The notes under the pieces: model-generated
What the model was told of the DNA's origin: nothing
The model's input: only the letters and a program-made list of their open reading frames with translations
Databases searched by the model: none
Shown: piece after piece, positions 12,961 through 24,828 of the stretch
Numbering within the stretch: the first letter of the stretch is position 1
How the letters are laid out: each line of letters begins with the position of its first letter
Program-made: the position numbers and the translations under genes
Source: Archivesica marissinica
Taxonomy: Eukaryota; Mollusca; Bivalvia; Venerida; Vesicomyidae
Assembly (NCBI GenBank): GCA_014843695.1
Contig: CM026404.1
Span: 85,342,712 to 85,406,711, forward strand
DNA: 64,000 nucleotides
Reading direction: 5' to 3'

Positions 12961-12979
12961 AGAAATTTATCAGTGAAAT

Positions 12980-13722
12980 AAAATGTTTTATTCCAGTGCT
13001 TTCTACAAGTGGAATAACACATTTTATGTATCACTGCTCTACACGTGTGCTACCTACATGTAGCTGCTGCATGTTGTAATGTTTTATTCCAGTGCTTTCT
13101 ACAAGTGGAATAACACATTTTATGTATCTGCTCTACACATGTGCTACCTACATGTAGCCGCTGTATGTTGTAATGTTTTATCCCAGTGCTTTCTACAGGT
13201 GGAATAACACATTTTATGTATCTCTGCTCTACACATGTGCTACCTAGCCGCTGTATGTTGTAATGTTTTATCCTACTGCTGTCTACAAGTGGAATAACAC
13301 ATTTTATGTATCTCTGCTCTACACATGTGCTACCTAGCCGCTGTATGTTGTAATGTTTTATCCTACTGCTGTCTACAAGTGGAATAACACATTTTATGTA
13401 TCTGCTCTACACATGTGCTACCTACATGTAGCCGCTGTATGTTGTAATGTTTTATCCCAGTGCTTTCTACAGGTGGAATAACACATTTTATGTATCTCTG
13501 CTCTACACATGTGCTACCTAGCCGCTGTATGTTGTAATGTTTTATCCTACTGCTGTCTACAAGTGGAATAACACATTTTATGTATCTCTGCTCTACAAAT
13601 GTGCTACCTAGCCGCTGTATATTGTAATGTTTTATCCTACTGCTGTCTACAAGTGGAATAACACATTTTATGTATCTCTGCTCTACACGTGTGCTACCTA
13701 GCCGCTGTATGTTGTAATGTTG
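12980..13722. repeat. 90-96-bp tandem repeat, 8 copies
   Basis: TGTTTTATYC begins at 12984, 13080, 13174, 13264, 13354, 13449, 13539 and 13629. Units of 90 bp (without ACATGT after CTACCT) and 94-96 bp are mixed. Each unit holds GTGGAATAACACATTTTATG. The open frame at 13363-13746 on the minus strand is a by-product. Confidence 0.93.
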
Positions 13723-13949
13723 GAACGCTAAGGTTTTCGGTCTCAAGCTATCAGTGACATCATGTATGACACTTTCTATGACATCATTTATGGTCGTTTA
13801 AACACAGCATTGTAGTGCCATTTAGTGCACGTATGCATTGTTTTCTATCATGAAAAACACTTTTCAGCTTAAAGTATAAAGAATATGTGTTTGTTTAAGA
13901 GAATGATCGAATATTTCAAACCATCATAATGGTTTGTTTGTTTTGGGGT

Positions 13950-14190
13950 TTAACCCTTTCAACACCACATACCTCTAAATAGGCTTACAAAAAGTGTAGA
14001 TCCAGATGAGCCGGCTCGTGACGAGCCGTCTCATCAGGATCTGCACTTTTTCATAGTAATATTATTATTCTTAGACAAAATTATCCATTTTGATAAATGA
14101 ACTGGTCCAAAGGTAATTTTCTTATTAATTTATTGGTCTGAAAATATCACGCACCAGTCCATGTCAGTTACTTGGGGTTGAATGGGTTAA
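13950..14190. mobile_element. piggyBac-like MITE (family B)
   Basis: TTAACCCTTTCAACACC at the left and GGGTTGAATGGGTTAA at the right, with the family-B hairpin (GAGCCGGCTCGTGACGAGCC) inside. Confidence 0.85.
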
Positions 14191-14239
14191 AGTTGCAACG
14201 ACAACTTAGGCAGGCATATGGCTACGCTTCAGCTGTTGT

Positions 14240-14410
14240 TGCTGGGGGAAAGGCACGAGCACCTGGTAGAACCACCGACCTTCTGCCAGCCAGCTTGTTT
14301 ATTTACAAGAAAGATCAATGAGATTTGAACGTATAGGGATTTGAACCTCACGGGCAAATCATTTGAATGTAGTCAGTGAATGACAGTAACCACTCACCAT
14401 CGGATGACCC
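14240..14410 (-). mobile_element. tRNA-derived SINE (family E), minus strand
   Basis: Shares TGGTAGAACCACCGACCTTC and a tRNA-head-like end (GGATTTGAACCTCACGGG, GTAGTCAGTGAATGACAGTAACCACTC) with 34681-34930, 43336-43525 and 59640-59735. Confidence 0.6.
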
Positions 14411-14462
14411 TGAACCACAGAACCTTAATGGACCACAGTTTTGTGGTGTCTAAAAAACGTTT

Positions 14463-14655
14463 ATAGAAATTTATATTAGCTCGATTGCGAAACAAGTTCC
14501 TACAACTTATATTAATCATTCTCGAGACCTCATTCCTGATGGAATCCATCGCCAGGAGAGTAAAGAGGCAATGTGGAATTTAAATGCCTTGCCTAAGTGC
14601 ACAATCGTAGCGGCTCCAGCGGGGCTCGAACTCCGGACCTTCTGTCACCTGGAGC
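14463..14655 (-). mobile_element. SINE family D, minus strand, truncated head
   Basis: AGCTCGATTGCGAAACAAG, CCTGATGGAATCCATCGCC, GGAATTTAAATGCCTTGCC, then GGGGCTCGAACTCCGGACC. The A-box half of the head is missing. Confidence 0.8.
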
Positions 14656-14867
14656 AGCTTATAAATACGGTTATAAATTTACAACGATAAAAAAGAAATG
14701 AAATCATCCACAAAATAATACCTTTTATCATTTCCTCTATCTGGTGATAGCTCACAATATGAAATTACAGGAGCTTGTAATTGTATTCATATGTCACCAA
14801 AAGTATCCCCGGAGTAAGATCTGTGATACTAGTTGCTGTACGTTCATCTATATACAATTATCTCTAT

Positions 14868-14992
14868 GCAAGACTGGTCTCTTAATACATCATTTGCTTC
14901 TGAAACAGTACAAACAGGAATTGAAAATGTGGTCTTTGAATACAAGTCATCTCTTAATAGACGTGGTCTCTCCAGCAAGTTCTGTATATACA
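14868..14992. mobile_element. Fragment of a second pogo-like MITE
   Basis: Shares CAGGAATTGAAAA, TGGTCTTTGAATACA and TAGACGTGGTCTCTC with 52555-52745, which has inverted ends resembling CAGTTAAACTTG. Confidence 0.4.
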
Positions 14993-14997
14993 TATGG

Positions 14998-15345
14998 GGG
15001 TATTAGGCTGCAGATATACATATGGGGAGTAGACGGCTGCAGATATACATATGGGGAGTAGACGGCTGCAGATATACATATGGGGAGTAGACGGCTGCAG
15101 ATATACATATGGGGGTACTAGGCTGCAGATATACATATGGGGAGTAGACGGCTGCAGATATACATATGGGGGGTAGACGGCTGCAGATATACATATGGGG
15201 AGTAGACGGCTGCAGATATACATATGGGGAGTAGACGGCTGCAGATATACATATGGGGAGTAGGCGGCTGCAGATATACATATGGGGTGTAGACGGCTGC
15301 AGATATACATATGGGGAGTAGACGGCTGCAGATATACATATGGGG
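14998..15345. repeat. 29-bp tandem repeat, about 12 copies
   Basis: The unit holds GCAGATATACATATGGGGAG followed by TAGACGGCT. GCAG recurs at 15010 and 15039 and so on. Pseudo-ORFs (SRLLPICISAA) on the minus strand are by-products. Confidence 0.95.
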
Positions 15346-15644
15346 GTATTAGGTATCTTTCCCTAATGTCAAACCCCTCGCTGGAATGTAGATATGTTGC
15401 ACATCAAAACGCAAAGAAGTTAATGGGATGAGTAGATAAAAGCAAAATTTAAGAAAGTAATGAAAAGAACTAGGCAGAACAACTAAGGGCTGGCATGATC
15501 AATACAGCAAACAACCGTATTGAATTTGTCTATGGTAGGGGAATTTATGTGAGCGTCCCACAACAGGTTATTTGAGATATCCACACCAACATCCAAGGTA
15601 TTAGTTATCAACCTATACAACCCTATATGCCATACAATATATGT

Positions 15645-15830
15645 GTGGCGTCCGTGGTAGAGCGTCGGATTTGGAATCGAACATTCCCGGGTTGTCATGT
15701 GTCATTGAGCAGTGTTGAGGAAGGCACCTCACACACATTGCTTAATACTGGTTAATTGATTGCTTAGGTCGGCTAAGCCTGCCCAGGAAAACATGGCTAG
15801 GTCCCCGCAAGGGGTTTGACATTAATGGAA
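15645..15830 (+). mobile_element. tRNA-derived SINE, variant of family G
   Basis: The head GCGTCCGTGGTAGAGCGTCG and B-box-like CCCGGGTTGTC are followed by GCACCTCACACACATTGC, ACTGGTTAATTG and AAGCCTGCCCAGGAAAACA. The last block is shared with the family-G body. Confidence 0.6.
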
Positions 15831-15867
15831 CATACATACAACCAGACACAATCAATCACCTTGTCAA

Positions 15868-15902
15868 TCAATCCATCAATCAATCAATCAATCAATCAAT
15901 CA
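15868..15902. repeat. (CAAT)n microsatellite
   Basis: About eight CAAT/TCAA units, at the 5' side of the LINE remnant. Confidence 0.9.
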
Positions 15903-16062
15903 CATTGCCTGTTCTTCATGCCAGATTGTCCTGGCAATCAACTGTTCAAATCCAACAGAAAGCATAGAAGGAAGAATCTGAACATTCTTGTTTCAAGGGA
16001 GATAACACTCACAATTTCCAATAGTACAACAGTGAACAGATTATTGTACCTACTACCCAATC

Positions 16063-16700
16063 ATGATAGAAATTGAATGTAACCTAACTACTAAACATAC
16101 TAATAGAACGTCAGAAAAAGTTATATCAAAGATTAACTGGGATAGAGTGGATAAAGAACTATATAGAACAACGGTGAATCAGAAAATGTCAACCCTCTGT
16201 ACAAACAAACCTGAAAACAGCACCAGTGAAACAGTTAAAGAGGTATGTAATATTCTGAATGAAGCAGCCAAAATCTGTTCAAAGAAATCAAATCCACGTA
16301 AAAACCAACCAAAATTACAAGTGTGGAATGAAACAATAAAGAATAAACTATTAGCGAACAAAGCAGCACTAAGAGAATGGAAGAATAATGGACGACCAGT
16401 TAGTGAAACAAATATATATGTAATGACCAAGAAGCAAACAAGACAGGAATTCAGAAATGCAGTGAGAGTTGAGATGGCCAGAAGAAGACTGAAAGATCGT
16501 GATGAAATAATGAATGCAAAATTCACCGATACCAAACTATTCCATAAACTGATAAATAAACAAAGGAAAACCAAATTACAAGTCATAGAGGATATAAACG
16601 TAGATAATACCACTTATACTGGTGACAACATACTTTTAGGTTTTAAACGCCACTTCCAACAACTAGCCGAACAGAATAATAATGCATCTTATGACGAACA
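16063..16700 (+). pseudogene. LINE polyprotein fragment upstream of the RT
   Basis: A lysine- and asparagine-rich open stretch of about 210 residues (MIEIECNLTTKHTNRTSEKV at its start), typical of the linker between endonuclease and RT in LINE ORF2 proteins. The start MIEIEC resembles the last strand of an AP endonuclease after an SDH motif, but that motif is broken upstream. It runs into the wrong frame after about 16700 and ends at 16797. The coordinates mark the homologous part, not an intact gene. Confidence 0.65.
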
Positions 16701-18619
16701 GTATCAAGAAGAAGGGCGACAAAAACGAAGCCAAAAACTACAGAGGTATTACCGTATTACCCGTATTACTGAAAATATTAGAGTATACTGTTCGTGAAAA
16801 GATGAGACCGATAATAGACCCACAGCAAAGCACTTTACAAAGAGGGTTTACAAAAAAGACTTCACCAATGAATTGTTCCCTTATATTGGAGGAGTTCACT
16901 CGAGACAGCAGAGACCGGAAGCAAACATCTTACATTGCATTACTAGATGCAAAATCGGCGTTCGATGTAGTGATTCACAACCATTTAATGCGAAAACTTT
17001 ATCACATGGGTGTCCAAAATGAATTATGGACTATGACAAAGGACTTGCATAGTAATGCAACCTCGGCGGTCAAGTGGGGTGGACTTAATTCAGACGCATT
17101 TCCAGTTAACCTCGGTGTCAGACAAGGTGGTATCCTGAGTGCTGATCTCTACAAAGTGCACATAAACGCACTACTCCAGCAAATGCAGAAACTACAATTC
17201 GGAGGGTCCATAGGAAACATTGGATGCTGTGCACCAACTTGTGCCGATGACATTGCCTTACTAAGCAACGATCTGGATGAACTACAAATCTTAATAAACA
17301 TGGCCATACAGTACAGTAAAATGGAAAGATACCAGTTACAACCCACAAAAAGTCACATTATAGTGGTCAAACCAAACAATAGAAGTTTACATAAAATAGA
17401 ACAAGAATGGAAAATGGATGACGAAGTTATGAATGAAACAACCAAAACTACCCACCTAGGAATAATCAGATCCACATCAATAGAAAATACTGCAAAGGAG
17501 ACAGTTCATGAAAACATAAACAAAGCCAGACGCACTATATATAGCCTCATGTCAGCTGGATTACATGGAGAAAATGGTTTAGACCCAGAAACATCCATTC
17601 AACTGATAAGAACATACGTTTTACCTATACTAACTTATGGACTTGAAATAATTCTACCCAAGGGTAAAATTCTGGAAAACCTAGAAAAATTTCTTAAAAA
17701 GATACTGAAACAAGTACTTTCTGTGCCTTCTAACACAGCAGATCCAGCACCTTTTATTATATCTGGTATGCTACCCGTCGAAGCACATATTCATATTAAA
17801 GCTTTAACACTGTTTCACAACGTATGCAGCCAAGGTGACGAAAGTATCGAGAAACGTATCGCTATACGTCAACTGACAGTAAAAAACAAAGGTAGTAGCA
17901 GCTGGTTCATTGAAATCGATAAACTTTTATGCAAATATGAACTTCCTGAAGCCATATATCTTCTAAGCAACCAATGTTCAAAAGAAGAATGGAAATCTAA
18001 ACTTCACTCTGCGATTAAGAAATACTGGGAAGAAAAAATATCGACAAGAGCCAAATTGTATTCAACGATTCGATTCCTGAATGTAAATGTCTATAAAAGT
18101 GGAAAAACCCATCCAATTATACGTACACGCAGTGCCTCCAAAACAGAATTGCAGCGATTACCAATAAAACTTAAATTAGTAACAGGGACGTACAACCTTC
18201 AAACCAATAGAGTTGCATTTAATCATATAGAAGTGGACCCAACGTGTAAGTTGTGCAGAGAACAAGAAGAGGACGTTGAACATTTCCTGCTTGAATGCTG
18301 TATGCTGACCACAGTGAGAGAGTCTATTCTAGGAAATATTGATGAAAGTCTGCTTGATATATGTGGTTTAACGCTACAAAACTTCAATAATACAAATAGG
18401 CTTAGAATAATATTAGACAGCACCTCGCTTAATATGCTAACAGATGTATCCCATGGCGTAGACCTCACTCAACTTGATTTTCATACTCATCGACTTTGCT
18501 ATTTTCTCCACTGTGCAAGACATAAAATGCTAGAGAAAATACCTGCTAGGAGAAAGCGAAGGAAATGTGACACACAATTATGTGTGTTCCTGTGTATACC
18601 ATTTAATTCCATGGATTAA
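16700..18619 (+). pseudogene. LINE reverse transcriptase with zinc knuckle
   Basis: The open frame runs from 16682 to the stop at 18619 (645 codons counting from the first Met). Visible RT motifs are KNYRGITVLP at about 18-27, LLDAKSAFD at 87-95 (metal-binding Asp), GVRQGG at 145-150 and the catalytic CADD box at 187-190 (a YxDD variant). Near residue 522 a C-x2-C-x(8)-H-x(4)-C knuckle (CKLCREQEEDVEHFLLEC) follows, as in many LINEs. The first RT blocks are missing and the frame differs from the upstream fragment, so the element is dead, although this 1.9-kb frame has stayed open. It would copy element RNA at nicked target DNA. Confidence 0.85.
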
Positions 18620-19078
18620 TTCGTGACCGACGCACCGTCATTAATGGCTAACCTTGGATATAAATAGAAATATCAATGCGCTACAACTAGAAAACATAGT
18701 AACAGCTGTCTGGCTAATTTGTTTGTTTTTTGTGAATGGGGTCTGCTCAGAATGTAAGATACATAGAATATTAGATTACTGGCTTACACATTTTAATTTA
18801 TTAGGCTATTCTCAGAAAACAATAAATGTCTCAGTAGAGCCTCGCTTTGACTTGTTGATATTTTTTTCCCACTCGCTTATAAATAAAATATTTAATAAAT
18901 AAAAAATATATATAATCTAGATTCTAAAATAAATATCTGTATTTTATTATAGTATAGATTAATAATATTCCATAAATAATCTATAAATTAGCACATAATT
19001 ATACAAAATGCGATATAAATAGGTAAACGAACGTAAACGTATAAAGTATATATATGAAAATGTACATGAATATCTTCA

Positions 19079-19300
19079 ACCGCGTCCGTGGCCGAGTGGT
19101 TTAACGCGCGTTGTTAGAAACGTCGTCTGTCTCTCGTCACGTATCATATATGTAGGTTCGAATCCTTAAGGTGATATGTGATGATGAGATCGTTACGAGC
19201 ACTCGCCTCTGACTGCATGTATTACATGTAATACAACATGTATGTGTAATGGGAAAGTGTCATTCCTTACGGAGTATAAGCGGTTTAATTAAGCAATAGA
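19079..19300 (+). mobile_element. tRNA-like SINE head
   Basis: GCGTCCGTGGCCGAGTGG (A box) and GTAGGTTCGAATCC (B box), separated by a long Ser/Leu-like variable region. It is followed by TTACGGAGTATAAGCGG. The acceptor stem does not pair, so it is not called a tRNA gene. Confidence 0.5.
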
Positions 19301-20610
19301 ATGACAGGGGGCATTCGACACTAGGTCGAATAACTCTCTTTTGTTTTTGTTTTTTGACGTTTTTTGACATTTTTCCCCCTATTTTTTTGTTTTTTGGAAT
19401 TCAAATGTTTCAAATAATACGATATAAATACAATATTTTTAATGTTCCTTTTTTATTGCCTAATTATTAATAACTATTTAATTTAATCATATTATTAGAT
19501 CACGATTATTATAATGGTCTGTGACTTAAAATCAAGTGTTCATTTACCACTACTTGTTCGAACCCCTTCGGGGGGGGATGGGGCTGGGGTTGAACGTGTT
19601 TTTCATGTGAGGAACTTCATATCCAACATATTCCATATATAAAATATCGGTAAACAGGGGAACAAGCCATTTTTCAAACCCTGTCTTTAAACGGTTTACT
19701 AAATTATCCCGCATGTTAATAGGCCCACATAAAGAAATATTTCCTACATCAAAACGAAATTACTTACATTGTGCAAAAGATAAAAAAACAACAACAATAT
19801 ATTTGCACGAATAAATTATTGTCATATATAAATAGAAATGTATTATATAAATACATTTATTTATTTATATGTATGACACATTGTTAACCATGTAAGATTA
19901 TGATTATTATGTATTATGTATAATCGTCTGCTATTATGTTCGCGCCTAAATTATCAGTTCTCTGGTTGCGCGGGAACACAATATATGTTGACACCACCGA
20001 GTGCAGGTGGTCAGTTATGTAAGATAATCGCCGAGGTTCTTGATGACATATAAACACGTAATAATATTGTATAACATCACAGATGTTTGGCGCCGTAATG
20101 TCTGTTATAGATGTTAATTTTGCTATTTAAGAAATGAAAAATGATGAAGAAATTAGTGCATTTTTATCCAGCCATGGAGGCTTTAAGGAAATATGTCACT
20201 CACTATTAGAATATAAACTGTTTCTATGATAGTTAGAAAAATTAATATTTAAAGAAGTATTAACTCTTAAATATTAAAGTCGTATTAAATACGTGAACGG
20301 AAGATAATTAGGCCTTTTAAGAAACGATTGTTTTGGCTAATATATCTATTGGAATAGTTTGATAAAGGAAGGGAATTAGTATAGTCATATAACTATTATG
20401 AACACATTGAAATAGTAAGGCGAATAATAAGATACGAGATATCACGAATATATGATACATGTTATAGATTTGAAATAAATGAGATTGTTGTATATGATAT
20501 TATACAAAGGAAAATGATAGACTGTGTTGAGTTATAATATATGAAGGACCGTAGAGAAACCCCCTAGACAACTCCAGCGAGTCTACGATATAGTATTCCA
20601 GGTAAGATGA
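19301..20610. other. No gene seen
   Basis: Very AT-rich sequence. No coding frame, array or inverted repeat is supported. Confidence 0.5.
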
Positions 20611-20613
20611 ATT

Positions 20614-22063
20614 GGGTGTACCATAAAAATGGACAAAACGACACCTACCTAGCTTGATTATATATCAAATATGAAGACAGAAAATGGTTTGTGGCAAGCT
20701 GTAACGGGTAGCTAATAGGTCTGCTGAGCCGTTTCCATGGCAACGGTATCCCAACTTCAGATATTGGGATATGGTATCAATTATATGCCAGAACTAGGCA
20801 ATCTTTCATTGTAGAAAGTTCATATTAGTTTCAAACTAAACAGTATTGATAATGCTTTCATTTTATGATAATTTATGTAAATTTTCACATTTGCATATCC
20901 ATGAATATTAATTAGATTGTCAGAAATTGGATATAAAATACTGAAAAAAGGCTGTTTTTCATTCCAGAAGACATGAAAAACATATTTTCTATCAAGCCAA
21001 ATGTGCTAAACTGTTGTTAGATAAGTATGCATATATATATTATAAATAACGCCATTTGTAGTGTGATGTAAACAAATAGAAACAAGAAATGTTCTAGTCA
21101 TCAAATGTCGATTCTTTGTGCCTGTATTTTGCAAAACTGTTGTCCCTCTACTGATACATTATCTACATGTACTAATTAAAAATGGAATGACGAAGAGACC
21201 GACAGTGATACTGAGCTGATATTCAATTAACCTGTAGAACAGGTATATAAACTATATCATCATACAATGACAATGTGCATGACTAATATATCGGTATTGT
21301 TCATGTATTGATGAGTCACATGGTAATTGAGTAATTTGAATAATAGTTCTGATATAGTCCTTTAATAAATACATTTATTGAAATAAAAGGAAGTAATAAA
21401 TATAGTGCATTAATTTACATTAGGTATTGTAGCCTCATTGTGTCAAATTTACAAGTACTCTTTAAAAAATATGCAGACACATAAAACACAAACTGATACA
21501 AAAAAATCAATGATCAGTCTTACGGATAAATATTTGTAAAAATCTTTATAAATATTTGAATTACGTCCCTTTACAGTATTGCAGTGTGTAATGACCCCTT
21601 GTATATTGGTTATTTCATGTGTTTCAACTGGATAGTTTGTACTAATAAATCAAACTTTAACATCATGTGTAAATCATTTGATTTTTGCAATTGTTTTATT
21701 AGACGGAAAATATAAGCATTTTGTTCCCTTTTTTTAGCGAAACAAGTCACTTTAAGCATATAATTTACGTCATTATATAACTCACACCAAAATTCATTGT
21801 TGAATATGGTAGACAAAGGTGTTCTGAATAATTTGATACCAAATAATGATAGAATATGTTTGTTTTTAGTCATTTGAGCCCAATTGTGCTTCCCATACCC
21901 TCAAAAGTAAGCAATATTTTTTCAATCCGAAGGTACTTTTTCAAATGGCAAAACATGTTGTTAAGCTACTCCCAATTGCTTGCCACAACACATTTTTATT
22001 ATGTCAAGATGTATATCTTCCAAAATATATAAGTGCCGTTTTGTCCATTTTTATGGTACACCC
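20614..22063. mobile_element. 1.45-kb terminal-inverted-repeat element
   Basis: The left end GGGTGTACCATAAAAATGG (continuing ACAAAACG) is repeated perfectly inverted at the right end for 27 bp, and the match extends to about 31 of 32 with one mismatch. No transposase is visible. The longest open frame is 87 residues (21610-21873, minus) with no recognised motif. Flanks show no obvious target duplication, so the superfamily is unassigned. Confidence 0.75.
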
Positions 22064-22182
22064 CACCATGGTTTCCTGCACTTGGCTGAAAGGCTAATAG
22101 GATATACCCTGGTTAGAGCATTAATATCGGAAAATAGACATAAGTAGAAAGAGAGGCTCGTGACAACATGTTAGATTTCTTA

Positions 22183-22400
22183 GTTATGTTTATTTAACGT
22201 CGCTACCGGTTGCCCGTTAGAGCGACGGGCAGCTTACCTAACAACACATTTCCTGGACAGGCTCCAGCGGTTAACCAGTATTTGGTGCACCAACCTCCGT
22301 AAGAAACTGCAAACATTTTCATATATTTTAGTGATCCGTGGCCATCAGTGATAATAGGTTACAGTGCATGGTATACAAGTCAGCGACATTAACAACTCGA
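22183..22400 (-). mobile_element. Chimeric SINE (T tail joined to G body)
   Basis: Starts with the family-T tail in reverse (GTTTATTTAACGTCGCTACC, GGTTGCCCGTTAGAGCGACG), then switches within GGGCAGCTTACCTAACAACA to the family-G body (GGCTCCAGCGGTTAACCAG, CACCAACCTCCGTAAG) and a decayed G head (GGTATACAAGTCAGCGAC). Confidence 0.65.
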
Positions 22401-22619
22401 TCCCGAAGGCATTGATTTTAGTAACCGAATTACCAATTTTGCTATGAGGTCCGTCGAATGTATTACACAGATGAGGGAGATGGGTTTTATCTGGATTTGC
22501 AGACACTTATATTAGACATAAATAAAGTTATGTCATTTTAATAACAACTTAATATACTGGAGGAACGACGTACTAAGTTAATAATATTACAGGGAATGAT
22601 ATAAATAGAGCATGTTTGA

Positions 22620-23036
22620 CCTAATTACAGCCTGACCTGACCGACCTCCTCACGGTGTGCACGTCGTGGTCAGGGCACATCTCGCATCAGCAGCGTAGGA
22701 TACTGGGATCTTCCGGTCGTCGAACTTGCAACAAGGGACACGCGTTCCAGCATCGCCGTTTTACGGAAGTGGTGGAGGTGTGGCCTGATCCTGGAGCGTC
22801 CGAGACGACCAGATGTCTAGCTGTCAGATCCGTTTATATGCTACTGCGGGATGACTAACAGGGGAGCGTGGCCCTACAAAGGACCCTTTTTCGAAAGAGA
22901 AACACGCTCGAAGGACTTGTCACCCTGGATCAGAGGAAGAAGATGCATAACTCATGATGTCAACAGAAGCACCATAGGACTGATAGTTATCTTAGAGAAA
23001 CCAGTCGCCCACATGTCTCGGCGGAGGCGCCTTTAA
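22620..23036 (+). pseudogene. Possible decayed Tc1-like transposase fragment
   Basis: A GC-richer island than its surroundings. Around 22758-22857 the frame reads HRRFTEVVEVWPDPGASETT and then SVYMLLRDD, reminiscent of the RRFRETGSV..RPRPGRPRVTT..RYIRLLHLRD stretch of Tc1-like transposase DNA-binding domains. Near 23015 another frame reads PHVSAEAPLN, like RISAQTVRNRL of the same domain. Several frameshifts and stops are present. The resemblance is by eye only. Confidence 0.35.
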
Positions 23037-23039
23037 ACA

Positions 23040-23525
23040 AAGCTATACAACATCAGTAACATTAATACAGCTTGGTTATCCTTTGTTACATCCCTAATTG
23101 TCGGGTAAATCCATTATTAACCTAATATAATAATACAAAAAAATAAAATACTGATGGAAAAGTTATTATTATTGAAATATTCAGTGTTGCCGGCGAGATA
23201 TTCGTAGAATTATCAGTTTACTTATCAAATGCATATCATGTATGTATTGAAACTAGATATAGAACGTCAGTTCGTCAATACATCAAGCGATACGTCACTA
23301 TATCAAATTGGTAAGAAATCAGTGGACAGAATTGTAACAAAGTTGACACTATGCATACAATTTTTAGGCCATTCCAAGCAAGTTTTAAAATGACACCCAG
23401 TCACTATTTCAAGGCTATATATTCACCAAAAAACGTATGTATAGTGTCAAACATATAGTGTATTATGGTGGTGTTATAAACTGTTTCTTAGTTTTGTCAG
23501 GTTTTGAATCCCGAAAACAGTTGAC
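23040..23525. other. No gene seen
   Basis: AT-rich, no supported feature. Confidence 0.5.
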
Positions 23526-23530
23526 GTCTG

Positions 23531-23715
23531 TGTGTGTTATACGTTTATTTATCGTTGCTACCGGTTGCCCGTATGAGCGACGCCTCCTGAAGAGATTAGT
23601 CATTTTAGTTTTTTAGAGGATAGTGTAATGATACAGATAGAGACCCATTCCAGAATCTCCTCTGGTTCTTTTATTTTACGTGTACGGTGTAAAGCACCGA
23701 CACAAAATCCCACCT
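23531..23715 (-). mobile_element. SINE family T, minus strand, head missing
   Basis: Inverted tail TACGTTTATTTATCGTTGC through AGACCCATTCCAGAATCTCC to AAGCACCGACACAAAATCCC. The tRNA-like half is absent. Confidence 0.8.
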
Positions 23716-24176
23716 GGAAGACTGTTAATTTACCCGTATCCGTCTATAAATCATATGTGGGCCTACTTCTCACCTAAAACACGTGTGCGTGCGTAGACAA
23801 CCTGCAAAGTTGAATTGAACACGCGGGAGTCAAAGCGACAAATACAAGTATGTAAAAAAGCATTGAAGAACATATAGCCATTGTGAAAAATAAACTAGAA
23901 GCACACAATAGAAAGTGGGGATCAATTGATATTTGACTGATGGAAAGAAAACCACACGCATGGAACAGCAATACTATTAGTAACTGATATTGAAAAGATG
24001 TTTGTATTCTGGATCGGAATTTTTCATCTCTTCTCCTGCTATCTTACTTTCAAACCTAATTCATTCTCTATATAAACAATATTAAAAATTAATAAATGCA
24101 TTTGTATAAATTAGATACTATATTAGGATGTATATATATATTATTATAAATTAACTGTTATTCATATATTATGTTA
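23716..24176. other. No gene seen
   Basis: AT-rich with no supported coding sequence. Confidence 0.5.
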
Positions 24177-24177
24177 A

Positions 24178-24766
24178 CAGGGGCGTAGCTGACCTTTTTG
24201 AAAGCGTAGGACCGACTAATAAATTGAGCACCTATGGTACGGTGGTGCTGGATGGGTCTGGGGTAACAGTTTGAATTACAAGCCACATTTTAATGTAAGT
24301 TTTAGATGCTACCAAATTGAGTCTAAAATTACTATACAGTATACACAGAGTTGAAATGTCACAGTGGCTACAATATTATATGATTGTGTTGTGAGATATG
24401 TGACCGCTGGTTTAGATTCTATACCATACAGACATGCTAATATTATTGGGCTGTCCGATTAGCGCAGTGGTTAGCGCGCTCGCGTCTCACCAATGCAACC
24501 CGGGTTCGATCCTCGCACCGGGAAGTATGTGAGATGGTACGGGGGTCGCCATATCGGACAGGTGGGTTTTCTCCGAGTACTCCGGTTTCCTCCCACACAA
24601 ATGACCACATATACGCTGTCATCCGCGCAACGAGAGTGATTAATATAAGTTGTTAGAACTTGCTTAGCAATCGTTGTAATATAAATAAATTTTAAAATTA
24701 TTGCATGTTTGGCCTAACGGTATTTGAGTTTGCATTTTCTGTGACAATTTGCAGGCTACGCCACTG
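24178..24766. mobile_element. hAT-like MITE carrying a nested SINE
   Basis: Ends CAGGGGCGTAGC and GCTACGCCACTG are inverted repeats of the CAGGGGCGTAGC type common in hAT MITEs. Both flanks contain TGTTAA, a possible short or shifted target duplication. About 240 bp of the interior is the V-SINE at 24449-24690. Confidence 0.7.
24449..24690 (+). mobile_element. V-SINE-type SINE (nested in hAT-like MITE)
   Basis: Full head (CTGTCCGATTAGCGCAGTGG, CCCGGGTTCGATCCTCGC), core TTTTCTCCGAGTACTCCGG and tail AGTGATTAATATAAGTTG, ending in ATAAATAAATTTTAAAA. One of the most complete copies. Confidence 0.9.
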
Positions 24767-24828
24767 TGTTAACAGATGTATTTGTTAATTATATTATGAA
24801 AAAAAATAAGAGTATGTGTGATAGTATT

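Larger units (their letters stand above)
15905..18905 (+). mobile_element. Non-LTR retrotransposon (LINE), 5'-truncated and internally deleted
   Basis: A decayed LINE that ends in an A/T-rich tail (AATAAATAAAAAATATATA near 18900). It encodes a post-endonuclease spacer, a reverse transcriptase and a C-terminal zinc knuckle. The endonuclease is absent apart from a possible last few residues just before 16063. The spacer frame and the RT frame differ, and the junction near 16700 lacks the part of the RT that normally precedes the KKGDKNEAKNYRGI motif. It is therefore not autonomous. The clade cannot be named from sequence alone. A Jockey/I-like or RTE-like mollusc LINE would fit. Confidence 0.85.

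Noticed and set aside
15003..15339. Repeated SRLLPICISAA peptides
   Set aside because: All frames of a 29-bp tandem repeat; no flanking coding sequence.
16179..16613. 144-residue minus-strand ORF
   Set aside because: Antisense shadow of the LINE linker frame.
17118..17348. Minus-strand ORFs inside the LINE
   Set aside because: Antisense shadows of the RT frame.
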